From Thalassotalea euphylliae (GTDB taxonomy: Bacteria > Pseudomonadota > Gammaproteobacteria > Enterobacterales > Alteromonadaceae): a stretch of 64,000 bases of DNA. The stretch covers positions 62,001 through 126,000 of the forward strand of contig NZ_QUOU01000001.1 in NCBI RefSeq assembly GCF_003390335.1, read 5' to 3'. Positions 51,537 through 60,776 of this stretch are shown here, piece after piece (within the stretch, counting starts at the first letter, position 1; every line of letters begins with the position of its first letter). A program made the translations under genes and the position numbers. A model generated the notes under the pieces. It saw only the letters and a list, made by a program, of their open reading frames with translations, searched no databases and was not told the DNA's origin.

Positions 51537-52331
51537 ATGAAACTTACTGTGTTGATCAAAATGTCTTTATTGGTGTTGTTATTGCTTAGCAAGGGACAAG
51601 CAAAGCAAACTCAGCCGCTGGCCGAAGACTTTTCTGAAGGAACTAATGCGGAGACAAGCGTTGCGATTGTCACCAAAGATAAATTCACATTAAACGCCGA
51701 TTATCTACCTGGCCTACCCAAAAGCGATGGTTTTTTAGTACTTCACGGTTGCCAAACCGATCGCCAAGCGCTGCGCCCTGTTGCGGACTTACTGGCTGAG
51801 CAGGGTCATCATGTATTGCTATTGGATTTACGTGGCTTTGGCGAGAGTATTTCCGTGCAATATTCCCATGAAAAGATCAAACGCGCTACCAAAGACATGA
51901 TTAAGTACCAGCAAAAAATGGCGCAGTTAACCGCCTACTGGGAAGACGATGTGCTGAGCGCCTACCGTTTTCTTGCTGGTAAAATCGCTAAGGCAAACAA
52001 CATATCTATACTCTCGGTGGGCTGCTCTGCGCCTTATGCGGTTACTACCGCAGATCAAATGTACGTTGCCAACATGGCATTTTTGAGTCCAGACATGGAC
52101 TATGCCACTAAGGAGCGCTACAAAAACTTACGCGATATCGCGAGCTTTTTCATCAGCTCAGTACACCACATTGAAAGCTACCAAACCGCTCAGGAGCTAT
52201 TTGAGTGGAATGGTCATGACCGCTCTACCATGTTGCTTTACAAAGGCAACTATTCAGGTGCGCAATTACTGCGTCGACATCAGTCATTGGCCATCGATAT
52301 TGGTCATTGGTTAAGCGAGCGAGCCAAGTAG
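51537..52331 (+). CDS. Secreted alpha/beta-hydrolase-like protein
   Basis: A 264-residue protein with a signal peptide (MKLTVLIKMSLLVLLLLSKGQA) and an alpha/beta-hydrolase core: GFLVLHGCQTDRQALRPVADLLAEQGHHVLLLDLRGFGES. The nucleophile elbow is ILSVGCSAPYA, with Gly-Cys-Ser-Ala in place of GxSxG, so the last glycine is replaced by alanine. A candidate catalytic His lies in AIDIGHWL. Substrate unknown. It is a stand-alone gene divergent from waaA. Confidence 0.82.
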   Translation: MKLTVLIKMSLLVLLLLSKGQAKQTQPLAEDFSEGTNAETSVAIVTKDKFTLNADYLPGLPKSDGFLVLHGCQTDRQALRPVADLLAEQGHHVLLLDLRGFGESISVQYSHEKIKRATKDMIKYQQKMAQLTAYWEDDVLSAYRFLAGKIAKANNISILSVGCSAPYAVTTADQMYVANMAFLSPDMDYATKERYKNLRDIASFFISSVHHIESYQTAQELFEWNGHDRSTMLLYKGNYSGAQLLRRHQSLAIDIGHWLSERAK

Positions 52332-52538
52332 CGGAATTGGCTCACTGCCAATAAATGTTGTCACTAAGGCTTAGATTATTTCGTTGTTCGGACTATACCT
52401 GTGCCGTTAAATCCGTAGAATAGCGCCCACTTTAGACAAGTATGCAAGTATGTTTCGCAGCTTGAAAAATCAATCTGCTAGGTCAATGCTTATGGCTATT
52501 AGCATCGTACTCCAAGACAAAAATAATTAGAGGCACTT

Positions 52539-53735
52539 ATGTCATCGAATTTTTATGCGCATCTACAATCGCAAATCGATCAAGTGAAAACTGATGGTTT
52601 GTACAAAGCAGAGCGGGTGATCACAACCGCACAACAAGCACAAATCGCGGTTAGCAGTGGCGAAGAGGTCGTTAACTTCTGTGCCAATAATTACTTGGGT
52701 TTGGCAAATCACCCAGCATTGATTGAAGCGGCAAAATCGGGCTTAGATGAGCACGGTTTTGGTATGGCCTCAGTGCGCTTTATTTGCGGCACGCAAGATA
52801 TTCACAAAACACTTGAGCAAAAGCTAAGTGACTTTTTGGGTATGGAAGACACGATTTTGTACTCTTCGTGTTTTGATGCCAATGCCGGCTTATTTGAAAC
52901 CTTGCTTGGGCCTGAGGATGCGATTATTTCAGACGCGCTCAATCACGCTTCGATTATTGACGGTGTGCGCTTGTGTAAGGCAAAGCGTTTTCGCTATGCC
53001 AACAACGATATGGTAGAGCTTGAAGCGCGTTTGCAAGAAGCGGATGACGCTGGCGCTCGTTTTAAGTTAATCGCCACTGATGGTGTATTTTCAATGGATG
53101 GCGTGATTGCCAACTTAAAAGCGGTATGTGACTTAGCCGATAAATACAATGCGTTGGTGATGGTTGACGATTCTCATGCCGTGGGCTTTGTGGGTGACAA
53201 AGGCCGTGGTAGTCATGAGTTTTGTGACGTAATGGGCCGTGTTGATATTATTACTGGTACCTTAGGTAAAGCCATGGGCGGTGCGTCAGGTGGCTACACC
53301 GCAGGTCGCAAAGAAATTGTCGAGTGGCTACGTCAGCGCTCTCGCCCGTATTTGTTTTCTAACTCCTTAGCACCGGCGATTGTTTCAGCCTCTATCCGAG
53401 TGTTGGATTTATTGGCGGATGGCGATGACTTGCGCAAAACATTGCGTGAAAACCAAGCTTACTTCCGCACGCAAATGGAAGCGGCGGGTTTTACTTGTGC
53501 AGGTGCTGATCATGCCATTGTACCGGTGATGATTGGCGATGCGGCACTGGCCAGTAAAATGGCTGATAAGCTACTCGCTGAAGGCATTTACGTGATTGGT
53601 TTCTCATTCCCTGTTGTACCGAAAGGGCAAGCGCGTATTCGCACGCAAATTTCAGCCGCCCACACGCGTGAACAACTCGATAAAGCCATTGCGGCCTTTA
53701 CGCGTATTGGCCAAGAACTGGGTGTCATCAAGTAG
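52539..53735 (+). CDS. kbl: 2-amino-3-ketobutyrate CoA ligase (glycine C-acetyltransferase)
   Basis: PLP enzyme of 398 residues that cleaves 2-amino-3-oxobutyrate with CoA to glycine and acetyl-CoA, completing threonine degradation begun by Tdh. Motifs: CANNYLGLANHP near the N-terminus, SDALNHASIIDGVRL, VDDSHAVGFVG and the PLP lysine in TGTLGKAMGGASGG. It forms an operon with tdh, 10 bp downstream. The 207-bp leader holds no recognised site. Confidence 0.97.
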   Translation: MSSNFYAHLQSQIDQVKTDGLYKAERVITTAQQAQIAVSSGEEVVNFCANNYLGLANHPALIEAAKSGLDEHGFGMASVRFICGTQDIHKTLEQKLSDFLGMEDTILYSSCFDANAGLFETLLGPEDAIISDALNHASIIDGVRLCKAKRFRYANNDMVELEARLQEADDAGARFKLIATDGVFSMDGVIANLKAVCDLADKYNALVMVDDSHAVGFVGDKGRGSHEFCDVMGRVDIITGTLGKAMGGASGGYTAGRKEIVEWLRQRSRPYLFSNSLAPAIVSASIRVLDLLADGDDLRKTLRENQAYFRTQMEAAGFTCAGADHAIVPVMIGDAALASKMADKLLAEGIYVIGFSFPVVPKGQARIRTQISAAHTREQLDKAIAAFTRIGQELGVIK

Positions 53736-53745
53736 GAGCCTGTTA

Positions 53746-54774
53746 ATGAAATCACTTGCCAAATTACATGCTAAAGAAGGCATTTGGATGACCGACTCGC
53801 CGATGCCGGAGTTAGGTCACAATGACTTGTTAATTAAGATCAAGAAAACGGCGATTTGCGGTACTGATATCCATATTTACAATTGGGATGAGTGGTCGCA
53901 AAAGACCATACCTGTGCCTATGGTGGTCGGCCATGAATACGCGGGTGAAGTTGTTGGCATAGGCCAAGAGGTAAGAGGCTTTTCAATAGGCGATCGCGTT
54001 TCTGGCGAAGGGCATATTACCTGTGGTCACTGTCGAAACTGCCGCGGTGGCCGTACACACTTGTGTCGCAATACAGTTGGCGTTGGCGTTGACCGCACGG
54101 GTTGTTTTGCTGAATACCTTGTTATCCCGGCTTACAACGCATTTAAACTACCCGATGAAATCTCGGACGAGTTAGCGGCGATTTTTGACCCCTTTGGCAA
54201 TGCGGTACATACAGCACTATCGTTTGACCTAGTGGGTGAAGACGTATTAATTACGGGGGCTGGCCCAATTGGTATTATGGCGGCGGCCGTTGCTAAACAC
54301 GTAGGCGCTCGCCACGTAGTGATCACCGATATCAATGAGTATCGCCTTGATTTGGCGAAGCAAATGGGCGCAACTCGCGCGGTCGATGTTTCTCAACAAA
54401 AACTCAGCGATGTCATGGCTGAGCTGGGGATGACCGAAGGCTTTGACGTTGGCTTGGAGATGTCGGGTGTGCCCGTGGCATTTCACGATATGCTCGAGAA
54501 TATGAACAACGGCGGCAAAATTGCGATGTTGGGTATTCCCGGTCAAGACATGGCGATTGACTGGAGCAAGGTCATTTTTAAAGGCTTAACGATCAAGGGA
54601 ATTTACGGACGAGAAATGTTCGAGACTTGGTACAAAATGGCGAGTTTGATCCAGTCGGGCTTAGATCTGAGTCCAATCATTACGCACCAGTATTCAGTGG
54701 ATGATTTCCAGCAAGGTTTTGACGTGATGCGCTCTGGTCACTCAGGTAAAGTGATTCTGGATTGGCAGCAATAA
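53746..54774 (+). CDS. tdh: L-threonine 3-dehydrogenase
   Basis: Zinc-dependent medium-chain dehydrogenase of 342 residues oxidising threonine to 2-amino-3-oxobutyrate. Catalytic zinc site residues lie in ICGTDIHIYNWDEW and VGHEYAGEVVG, and the structural zinc motif is CGHCRNCRGGRTHLC. The NAD site is GAGPIGIMAA. The start is the ATG at 53746 with AGGAG upstream; a longer frame overlapping kbl from 53596 is a shadow. Followed by a terminator. Confidence 0.97.
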   Translation: MKSLAKLHAKEGIWMTDSPMPELGHNDLLIKIKKTAICGTDIHIYNWDEWSQKTIPVPMVVGHEYAGEVVGIGQEVRGFSIGDRVSGEGHITCGHCRNCRGGRTHLCRNTVGVGVDRTGCFAEYLVIPAYNAFKLPDEISDELAAIFDPFGNAVHTALSFDLVGEDVLITGAGPIGIMAAAVAKHVGARHVVITDINEYRLDLAKQMGATRAVDVSQQKLSDVMAELGMTEGFDVGLEMSGVPVAFHDMLENMNNGGKIAMLGIPGQDMAIDWSKVIFKGLTIKGIYGREMFETWYKMASLIQSGLDLSPIITHQYSVDDFQQGFDVMRSGHSGKVILDWQQ

Positions 54775-54805
54775 GTGTTAGCAAAATGAGATGAACGACA
54801 CCAAA

Positions 54806-54831
54806 GGCACGTACCAATACGTGCCTTTTTT
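54806..54831 (+). terminator. Intrinsic terminator after kbl-tdh
   Basis: GGCACGTA-ccaa-TACGTGCC stem followed by six Ts. Confidence 0.93.
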
Positions 54832-54884
54832 ATTTGTGATGAAAATTCGTATAATGCCCAGAGTTTTATTTTTAGGTGTTTGAT

Positions 54885-55214
54885 ATGCAACCAACCAGTA
54901 ATTTTACGCACTTGTCTGCGGCACAATTGGCAGAGCAACTTGCTGATGATCACTTTGTTATTCTTGATATTCGCGATGCCAATACGTTTAGCCAAGGGCG
55001 AATCCCCGGTGCGATTCATTTAACGAATGAAAACCTACCGGATATTTTGCGTGAAGCCGATTTCGATAAACCCACGGTCGTGTGCTGTTACCACGGTATT
55101 TCTAGCCAACCTGCGGCAGACTTTTTGCACAACCAAGATTTTAGCGATGTATACTCCCTCGACGGCGGGTTTGTGCAGTGGCAACAGCTGTACCCTGAGC
55201 TGATTGAAAAGTAA
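54885..55214 (+). CDS. glpE: Thiosulfate sulfurtransferase GlpE
   Basis: Single-domain rhodanese of 109 residues that transfers sulfane sulfur from thiosulfate to acceptors. The active-site loop is CYHGISSQ with the catalytic cysteine just after VVC. IRDANTFSQGRIPGAIHL is typical. The ATG at 54885 has AGGTG seven bases upstream and is preferred to the GTG at 54876. The stop overlaps glpG by one base (TAATG). Confidence 0.94.
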   Translation: MQPTSNFTHLSAAQLAEQLADDHFVILDIRDANTFSQGRIPGAIHLTNENLPDILREADFDKPTVVCCYHGISSQPAADFLHNQDFSDVYSLDGGFVQWQQLYPELIEK

Positions 55215-56059
55215 TGAGCCATTTGCCATTACAGCCGTTGGTCAAGGTTGATCAACAAGCCATCGGTCAGCTGTTTGTCGATTATTTGTCGAGTTTGCAA
55301 ATTCCCGCAGAGCTGGTTGAACAAGATCACGCCCATTGGGTGTGCGTCGCCGTTGAGCATATCGAGCACGCAAAACAATTGTTTGGCGAATTTGCGCTAC
55401 AGCCATATCACCCCAAATATCAACAAGCCGCTTGGCAACACGGTGAGCCAAGTCAAGCAATGCCAAATCACGCTTTCTCAGGCGTAAAGCAGCAATTTTT
55501 GGCGCAAGCAGGGCCATTTACCTTGGTGGTTTTTGCACTTTGTTGGCTGGTTTATATCGCGGCTAACTTGGGGTTAGGGCGCACGTTATTTGGCGAATTA
55601 TCGTTTTTTAATACCCTCAGTACTCAAGTATTACTGACTGAGCCTTGGCGTTTGATTGGCCCGGCATTTATACACTTCTCATTACTTCATATTGCCTTTA
55701 ATACGTTGTGGTGGTGGCAACTGGGGGGCGCTATCGAACGCGTGTTTGGTCGTTGGCAAATCGTCAATCTATTCTTGTTGTCAGCTATTGCCTCTAACCT
55801 CGGGCAGTTTCTCGTTGCTGGCCCTAATTTCGGCGGTTTATCCGGCGTGGTATACGCAGTCGTTGGCTTTGCTTGGTTTGCTGGTTGGTTGATGCCAGAA
55901 AAGGGCGTAGGTTTATCAAAACCTGTGGTGGGCTTTTTACTGATTTGGTTGGTCTTGGGATTTGTCGATATTCTGCCAATCAATATGGCAAATACGGCGC
56001 ACTTGGTCGGCTTGATTGTTGGCTGTGCGTTAGCTTGGTTAAATGCTCAAAAACGTTAA
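55214..56059 (+). CDS. glpG: Rhomboid intramembrane serine protease GlpG
   Basis: A 281-residue rhomboid protease. An N-terminal cytoplasmic domain (1-90) precedes six membrane segments. The catalytic serine lies in GGLSGVVYAVVG and the catalytic histidine in NTAHLVGLIVG. The HFSLLHIAFNTLWWWQLGGAIE segment supplies the oxyanion-hole His and Asn residues. Translationally coupled to glpE, as in E. coli. Confidence 0.95.
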   Translation: MSHLPLQPLVKVDQQAIGQLFVDYLSSLQIPAELVEQDHAHWVCVAVEHIEHAKQLFGEFALQPYHPKYQQAAWQHGEPSQAMPNHAFSGVKQQFLAQAGPFTLVVFALCWLVYIAANLGLGRTLFGELSFFNTLSTQVLLTEPWRLIGPAFIHFSLLHIAFNTLWWWQLGGAIERVFGRWQIVNLFLLSAIASNLGQFLVAGPNFGGLSGVVYAVVGFAWFAGWLMPEKGVGLSKPVVGFLLIWLVLGFVDILPINMANTAHLVGLIVGCALAWLNAQKR

Positions 56060-56107
56060 AGTCGCAGTAACGGATGTACCACTTGAAGCCCAGTGAAAAT
56101 GACACAT

Positions 56108-56131
56108 AGCGAGCACGATGGGGTGCTCGCT
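56108..56131. repeat. Perfect 9-bp hairpin between glpG and the FliL-like gene
   Basis: AGCGAGCAC (56108-56116) / GTGCTCGCT (56123-56131) with a GATGGG loop, between convergent genes and without a T-run. Confidence 0.55.
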
Positions 56132-56184
56132 TAGCTAGAAATTGTGTAGTTTAGGTAGCTAACTGTTTAAGTTAGCTTGCACGG

Positions 56185-56565
56185 TTAATTATCTAACCAC
56201 TGAGTAAACATTAAGCGCTTGATTAATGGCTGGCCTGTTTCTTGAGTGAGTAGCTCTTTCACTTTCGCTTCGCATTCGCGTTGTATCTGCTGGCGCCCGT
56301 TAATGGATTTTATTTTTTCTTCTGACTGCTGACCGATAATGTTGATAATCGCATCGCGCAATAACGGCGCGTGGTGTTCTACAGCTTCTAAATTTCCACT
56401 GCCTTCAATCATTAGCTCAACCGTTAGGCGCACATAACCTAGCTTTTTTTTAACCGCTACGTAATTGGTAATGATATCTGGCTGGAAGCCATAGTAGACG
56501 TAATCTGAGGCTTTAGCAGTGAGAGAGGCTAGGGCTAACACTAGTATCAGGGAAAGTTTTTTCAT
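56185..56565 (-). CDS. FliL-like secreted protein
   Basis: A 126-residue protein with a signal peptide (MKKLSLILVLALASLTAKA) and a FliL-type domain: YYGFQPDIITNYVAVKKKLGYVRLTVELMIEG, then VEHHAPLLRDAIINIIGQQSEEKIKSING. FliL itself stabilises the flagellar stator; this protein stands alone, away from flagellar genes, beside ubiC, so its role is uncertain. The start is the ATG at 56565; the frame extends slightly upstream. Confidence 0.8.
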   Translation of the reverse strand: MKKLSLILVLALASLTAKASDYVYYGFQPDIITNYVAVKKKLGYVRLTVELMIEGSGNLEAVEHHAPLLRDAIINIIGQQSEEKIKSINGRQQIQRECEAKVKELLTQETGQPLIKRLMFTQWLDN

Positions 56566-56745
56566 TGGCACAACGCTTAATCGCAAGACATTCTCGATAT
56601 TTGTAAAAACATTGTAACTTGATGGCGAAAAAAGGGTAGTTCTCGTTGCAAATTTATTCGATTTACCTGCGTGATAGTGGTCAAAATTAGTATAAATAGA
56701 CTAAGGGCTGTTATCATGACGATATTGCTAACAATATCCTTAGTT

Positions 56746-57324
56746 ATGTTTGATTGTACCCATCTTTTTCCGGTGACATTGACCGCCAAATGGCAGGCTA
56801 ACGCCGAATCTGCGCTCTCCCCAGCACTCAAGTCTTGGTTATTTGACAGTGGCTCCTTAACCGCCCGTTTAAAAGCACACTGTCATCATTTTGAGGTTGT
56901 GGTGATTGGGCAGGCGGAGCAAGTCTGCAGTGAACAGGAAGCCTGTCAGTACATACCAGCTGGCGAAGCAATGCTGGTGCGTGAAGTGTTGTTGTTATGT
57001 GATGGCAAACCACAAGTATTTGCCCGTAGCTTGATGCCGCTGAGCACGTTAACCGGAGACGAGGCTTTTCTTGGTGAGCTGGGTAATATGCCTTTGGGTC
57101 AGGCTATTTTTAACAGCCCCTATTTAACGCGCGGTGAGTTTTCGGTGGCTAAGTTCAGCCCACAGAGTGCTGTCGGTCAGTTGGCTCAGCAACTTTCATT
57201 ACCCGTACAAGAAGCGCTTTGGGGGCGACGTTCAATTTTCTTTTTACACGATAAACCATTGGCTGTTGCTGAAGTATTTTTACCTCAAGCTGTTGCTTAC
57301 CAAGCGATGGAGGCGAGCGCGTAA
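56746..57324 (+). CDS. ubiC: Chorismate pyruvate-lyase
   Basis: Converts chorismate to 4-hydroxybenzoate and pyruvate, the first committed step of ubiquinone synthesis. Conserved active-site segments are MLVREVLLLCDG (Arg), SLMPLSTLTG, LGNMPLGQAIF, WGRRSIFFLHDKPL and the Glu in AEVFLP. The start is uncertain: the ATG at 56746 gives 192 residues, whereas one at 56716 would add a hydrophobic stretch unlikely for this cytosolic enzyme. It is 2 bp upstream of ubiA. Confidence 0.92.
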   Translation: MFDCTHLFPVTLTAKWQANAESALSPALKSWLFDSGSLTARLKAHCHHFEVVVIGQAEQVCSEQEACQYIPAGEAMLVREVLLLCDGKPQVFARSLMPLSTLTGDEAFLGELGNMPLGQAIFNSPYLTRGEFSVAKFSPQSAVGQLAQQLSLPVQEALWGRRSIFFLHDKPLAVAEVFLPQAVAYQAMEASA

Positions 57325-57326
57325 CA

Positions 57327-58187
57327 ATGACGACAATGAGTTGGCAAGCGATCAAACAAATTACCCGCATTGATAAACCGATTGGCACGTACCTGTTGTT
57401 GTGGCCAACGTATTGGGCACTTTGGGTAGCGTCTGACGGTTTACCTGATGGTGTGCTATTGCTAATTTTTACCCTTGGTGTTGTGATTATGCGCAGTGCG
57501 GGCTGTGTGATTAACGATTTTGCTGACCGGAAAGTTGACGGCAAAGTGAAACGCACTGAGCAACGCCCCTTAGTGTCGGGCTTAATGACCCCAGACCAAG
57601 CCATTATGCTGTTTGGCTTTTTGATTGGCGCGGCAATGGCACTAGCGATCAACCTAAGCTGGCTAACGATTCAATACGCTGTTGTCGCCCTGCTACTGGC
57701 AACGAGTTACCCCTTTATGAAGCGTTACACACATCTACCGCAAGTTGTATTGGGGGCTGCGTTTAGTTGGGGCATGATTATGGCGTTTGCTGAAATTCAA
57801 GGGCAGGTGCCGACGGTTGCCTGGTTATTATTTACGGCAAATTTATTGTGGACCGTTGCCTACGACACTATGTATGCCATGGTTGATCGCGACGATGACC
57901 TCAAAATAGGCGTCAAGTCGACGGCCATCTTATTTGGGCGATTCGATATACGTATTATTGGCTTCTTGCAGCTAATGGTGCTGGCTATCTTACTTACCAT
58001 CGGCGAGTTAATGGCTTATGGTTGGCCTTATCAACTGTCATTAGTTGTTGCTGCGGGATTTTTCTGTTACCAACAAATGCTGATTAAAAACCGACGCAGA
58101 GAACCTTGCTTTAAGGCCTTTTTAAACAATCACTACGTTGGCTTAGTAATTTTTGTTGGCTTAGTGATTGAATATTGGGGTTATTAA
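57327..58187 (+). CDS. ubiA: 4-hydroxybenzoate octaprenyltransferase
   Basis: Membrane prenyltransferase of 286 residues attaching the polyprenyl tail to 4-hydroxybenzoate in ubiquinone synthesis. The two Asp-rich motifs are NDFADRKVDGKVKRTEQRP and DTMYAMVDRDDDLKIGVKS. About eight membrane segments are evident. It forms an operon with ubiC and ends at a bidirectional terminator facing plsB, matching the ubiC-ubiA-plsB order of E. coli. Confidence 0.97.
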   Translation: MTTMSWQAIKQITRIDKPIGTYLLLWPTYWALWVASDGLPDGVLLLIFTLGVVIMRSAGCVINDFADRKVDGKVKRTEQRPLVSGLMTPDQAIMLFGFLIGAAMALAINLSWLTIQYAVVALLLATSYPFMKRYTHLPQVVLGAAFSWGMIMAFAEIQGQVPTVAWLLFTANLLWTVAYDTMYAMVDRDDDLKIGVKSTAILFGRFDIRIIGFLQLMVLAILLTIGELMAYGWPYQLSLVVAAGFFCYQQMLIKNRRREPCFKAFLNNHYVGLVIFVGLVIEYWGY

Positions 58188-58206
58188 TTTTCCAGAGAAG
58201 TTGATC

Positions 58207-58231
58207 AAAAAAGGCGCTAACGCGCCTTTTT
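58207..58231. terminator. Bidirectional terminator between ubiA and plsB
   Basis: GGCGC-taac-GCGCC stem flanked by six As and five Ts, between the convergent ubiA and plsB ends. Confidence 0.9.
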
Positions 58232-58248
58232 GTATTTGATAAGCTCAC

Positions 58249-60690
58249 TTATCTGGCAATGCTTTGCAGTACTTCGATATCCACCAAATTGTTGATCAGC
58301 TCTTTAAGTGAGCCCAGTGCTGGCGTGTCAATTAAATAGCTATTGTCGTTAGTGGCGGCATAACCTTGCTCTTTAAGTACATTGATAAGCGCAGCTTGTG
58401 CTTTTTTGTCGACAAACTCAGGCGCATTAATGTTGTTGAGCTTAGACAATCGCTTCGCAATGGTAATGACTTGCTCTTCAAGTGCACTCTTACTCGCTGG
58501 TGCCAGCTGTGTTAGTAAGTTAGTGATAATCGCCAAGCGTTGCAGCGTTTCGTCGATACACTCTCCCATTACTCTGAGCTTAGCTTTGACGGTCGTGCAG
58601 TCATGAACGGTCCAAAAACCTGCTTTGCTTTGCTTGATCATCTCTTGCTCAGCAAGGGTTGCGAGCACTTGTTCTGTTTGCGCCACCACCTCGTTTTCTG
58701 CTTGCCATAAAAATAACTCTGCTTTGATCAGCGCAAACAGTTGGCTTACTTGGTCAATTACACTTTGGTGACTAGTTTTCGCGTTGCGCTCCAAAATTCG
58801 ACAAACAAGCGCAGGTATCACGTAGGCGTGCAAAATGTTGTTGCGATAGTAACGCATTTCCAGCGATGCGGTGTTATTTAATGACAGTATGGTACCTAGG
58901 TTATCGCGCTCAATCGTTACCTTACCAAGCGATTTGATATGCGCAACAAGCTCATCGGCAGTGCCTTCCGGTAATGTCATTGCATCGCTGTAAGGTGCAT
59001 GCTTCTGCATGTCGATAAAGAAATTAAGCTGCTGGATTAACTCACTTTCTGCCATCGCTCTATTTTCAGTCGCTAGCAAGATGAGTGCGACTAAGGACAC
59101 AGGATTTAACGCGACACTTTTATTCACCGACACCATGACGTCATTGGCCAGTGTATTAACTGTTGGTGTTAACCAGCTAGGCTTTTGTGGATCTATGGGG
59201 TCAATAGCGTCGCGCCAATCATCAACGTGGTTATTGAGAAACTGGTTAATATTGATCGGCTCACCGAAATTCACATAGCCTTTGCCGTAGTTGCGCAGGC
59301 TTTTGATCGCCTTGACAACGCCACCAATCGATTCCTTCTGTTTCTTACTGCCACTGAGTTCTTTGTGGTATGAGCCTACTTCCATCACATGCTCGTAACC
59401 GATGTAAACTGGCACGAGCGTTAGCGGGCGGTCGATACCGCGTAGGAGACTTTGAATCGTCATTGCCAACATCCCCGTCTTAGGTTGTAGCAGTCGGCCG
59501 GTGCGGCTGCGCCCACCTTCCGTGTAATATTTAACGGCATAACCGCGTTCAAATAACAAACCTAAATATTCGCGGAAAATTGTCGAATACATGCGATTGC
59601 CACGGAAGCTGCGACGAATAAAAAATGCCCCGGCTTTTCTAAAAATAGGACCTGCTGGCCAGAAGTTTAGGTTAATACCGGCGGCAATACGCGGTGTGAC
59701 TAGCCCTTCATGGAAAATAACGTAGGTCAGTAGCAGGTAATCCATGTGGCTGCGGTGACAGGGAACATAGATGATTTCGTGACCGTCTTGCGCGACTTCT
59801 CGAAGCTTAGCAGCATTGTTAACTTCAATACCTTGATAAAGGCGATTCCACAGCCAAGTTAAGATGCGATCGCCAAAGCGGATCATTGAATCGCGATAAT
59901 CACCAGCGATTTCATCCATCATTTTCAGTGCTTGCTGTTTTGCTTTTTGTGCCGGAATTTTCTTACTTGCCGCTTCGTCAGCAATAACGCGCTTCACTGC
60001 AGGATTCGCCAACAGTGCGGTAAACATTTGATCGCGATGCATTAATCGCGGGCCTGTTGCGGCAACCGTCTGGCGGTGAAAATGGAATCGCGCTACGCGT
60101 AGTAATTTGTGCGCTGTTGATTTGTCTGTACCGTGATCATCAGCCATAGTACGCAGTGATAAGGCTTCGCTAAAGCGCACCAGCGTATGTCGACCGAGAA
60201 AGAGGACGATAAAAAATTTGCGCAATGGAGTGGGCGACTCTTGGTCCGCCAGTAATGTCCCAACGTTGGCGTTATTCTTTTCAATCGTCGGGCGCCGACC
60301 CCAGACGAGATTAGCTGGGATGAGTTGCGCGTCAAGTGTCGGATCTTCCGCGTGACGTTTAAGCAGTCGAATACCCTGAATCAGCGCTTTTGTTTTACGT
60401 TGTTTCTTACCAAAGAATAAGGCGGTTGGTTTCTCCAAGCACAAGGTGCGATCAAAAGCTTGCCCTTTAATCGTTACTTGTCCTAACGGATCGGGTAGCC
60501 CCATGCTTTTACACGCTTTTTGCAGTGCTAAAAGATCGCTCGCAGATTGGTGGCGGACGATATAGAAAATTGGTTGTTTGGCGTCTTCTTTGAGTAGTTC
60601 CGGTAATGTATCTGGAACAATTTTGCAGCGTACCAGTAACCTAACTGGTAGAGAAAGCAAAAAGTAAAAAAGTGAACGTAATGCTAACAT
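58249..60690 (-). CDS. plsB: Glycerol-3-phosphate 1-O-acyltransferase
   Basis: An 813-residue inner-membrane-associated enzyme that acylates sn-glycerol-3-phosphate, the first step of phospholipid synthesis. The catalytic HX4D motif is CHRSHMDYLLL; further acyltransferase motifs are GAFFIRRSFRGNR, YTEGGRSRTGRLLQPKTGML and VPVYIGYE. The start (MLALRSLFYFLLSLP) gives a short hydrophobic N-terminus as in the family. Confidence 0.97.
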   Translation of the reverse strand: MLALRSLFYFLLSLPVRLLVRCKIVPDTLPELLKEDAKQPIFYIVRHQSASDLLALQKACKSMGLPDPLGQVTIKGQAFDRTLCLEKPTALFFGKKQRKTKALIQGIRLLKRHAEDPTLDAQLIPANLVWGRRPTIEKNNANVGTLLADQESPTPLRKFFIVLFLGRHTLVRFSEALSLRTMADDHGTDKSTAHKLLRVARFHFHRQTVAATGPRLMHRDQMFTALLANPAVKRVIADEAASKKIPAQKAKQQALKMMDEIAGDYRDSMIRFGDRILTWLWNRLYQGIEVNNAAKLREVAQDGHEIIYVPCHRSHMDYLLLTYVIFHEGLVTPRIAAGINLNFWPAGPIFRKAGAFFIRRSFRGNRMYSTIFREYLGLLFERGYAVKYYTEGGRSRTGRLLQPKTGMLAMTIQSLLRGIDRPLTLVPVYIGYEHVMEVGSYHKELSGSKKQKESIGGVVKAIKSLRNYGKGYVNFGEPININQFLNNHVDDWRDAIDPIDPQKPSWLTPTVNTLANDVMVSVNKSVALNPVSLVALILLATENRAMAESELIQQLNFFIDMQKHAPYSDAMTLPEGTADELVAHIKSLGKVTIERDNLGTILSLNNTASLEMRYYRNNILHAYVIPALVCRILERNAKTSHQSVIDQVSQLFALIKAELFLWQAENEVVAQTEQVLATLAEQEMIKQSKAGFWTVHDCTTVKAKLRVMGECIDETLQRLAIITNLLTQLAPASKSALEEQVITIAKRLSKLNNINAPEFVDKKAQAALINVLKEQGYAATNDNSYLIDTPALGSLKELINNLVDIEVLQSIAR

Positions 60691-60776
60691 GTTGTTTCGC
60701 TCAGATTTAACAGGCCGCTGATTTTAGCACTATTGCGAAGCCTTGTCGCACTTGGATATGTTGCAACAAATGTCGA

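Noticed and set aside
53596..53745. N-terminal extension of tdh overlapping kbl
   Set aside because: The open frame upstream of 53746 is a shadow of the kbl 3' end. The ATG at 53746 has AGGAG upstream and matches the family start.
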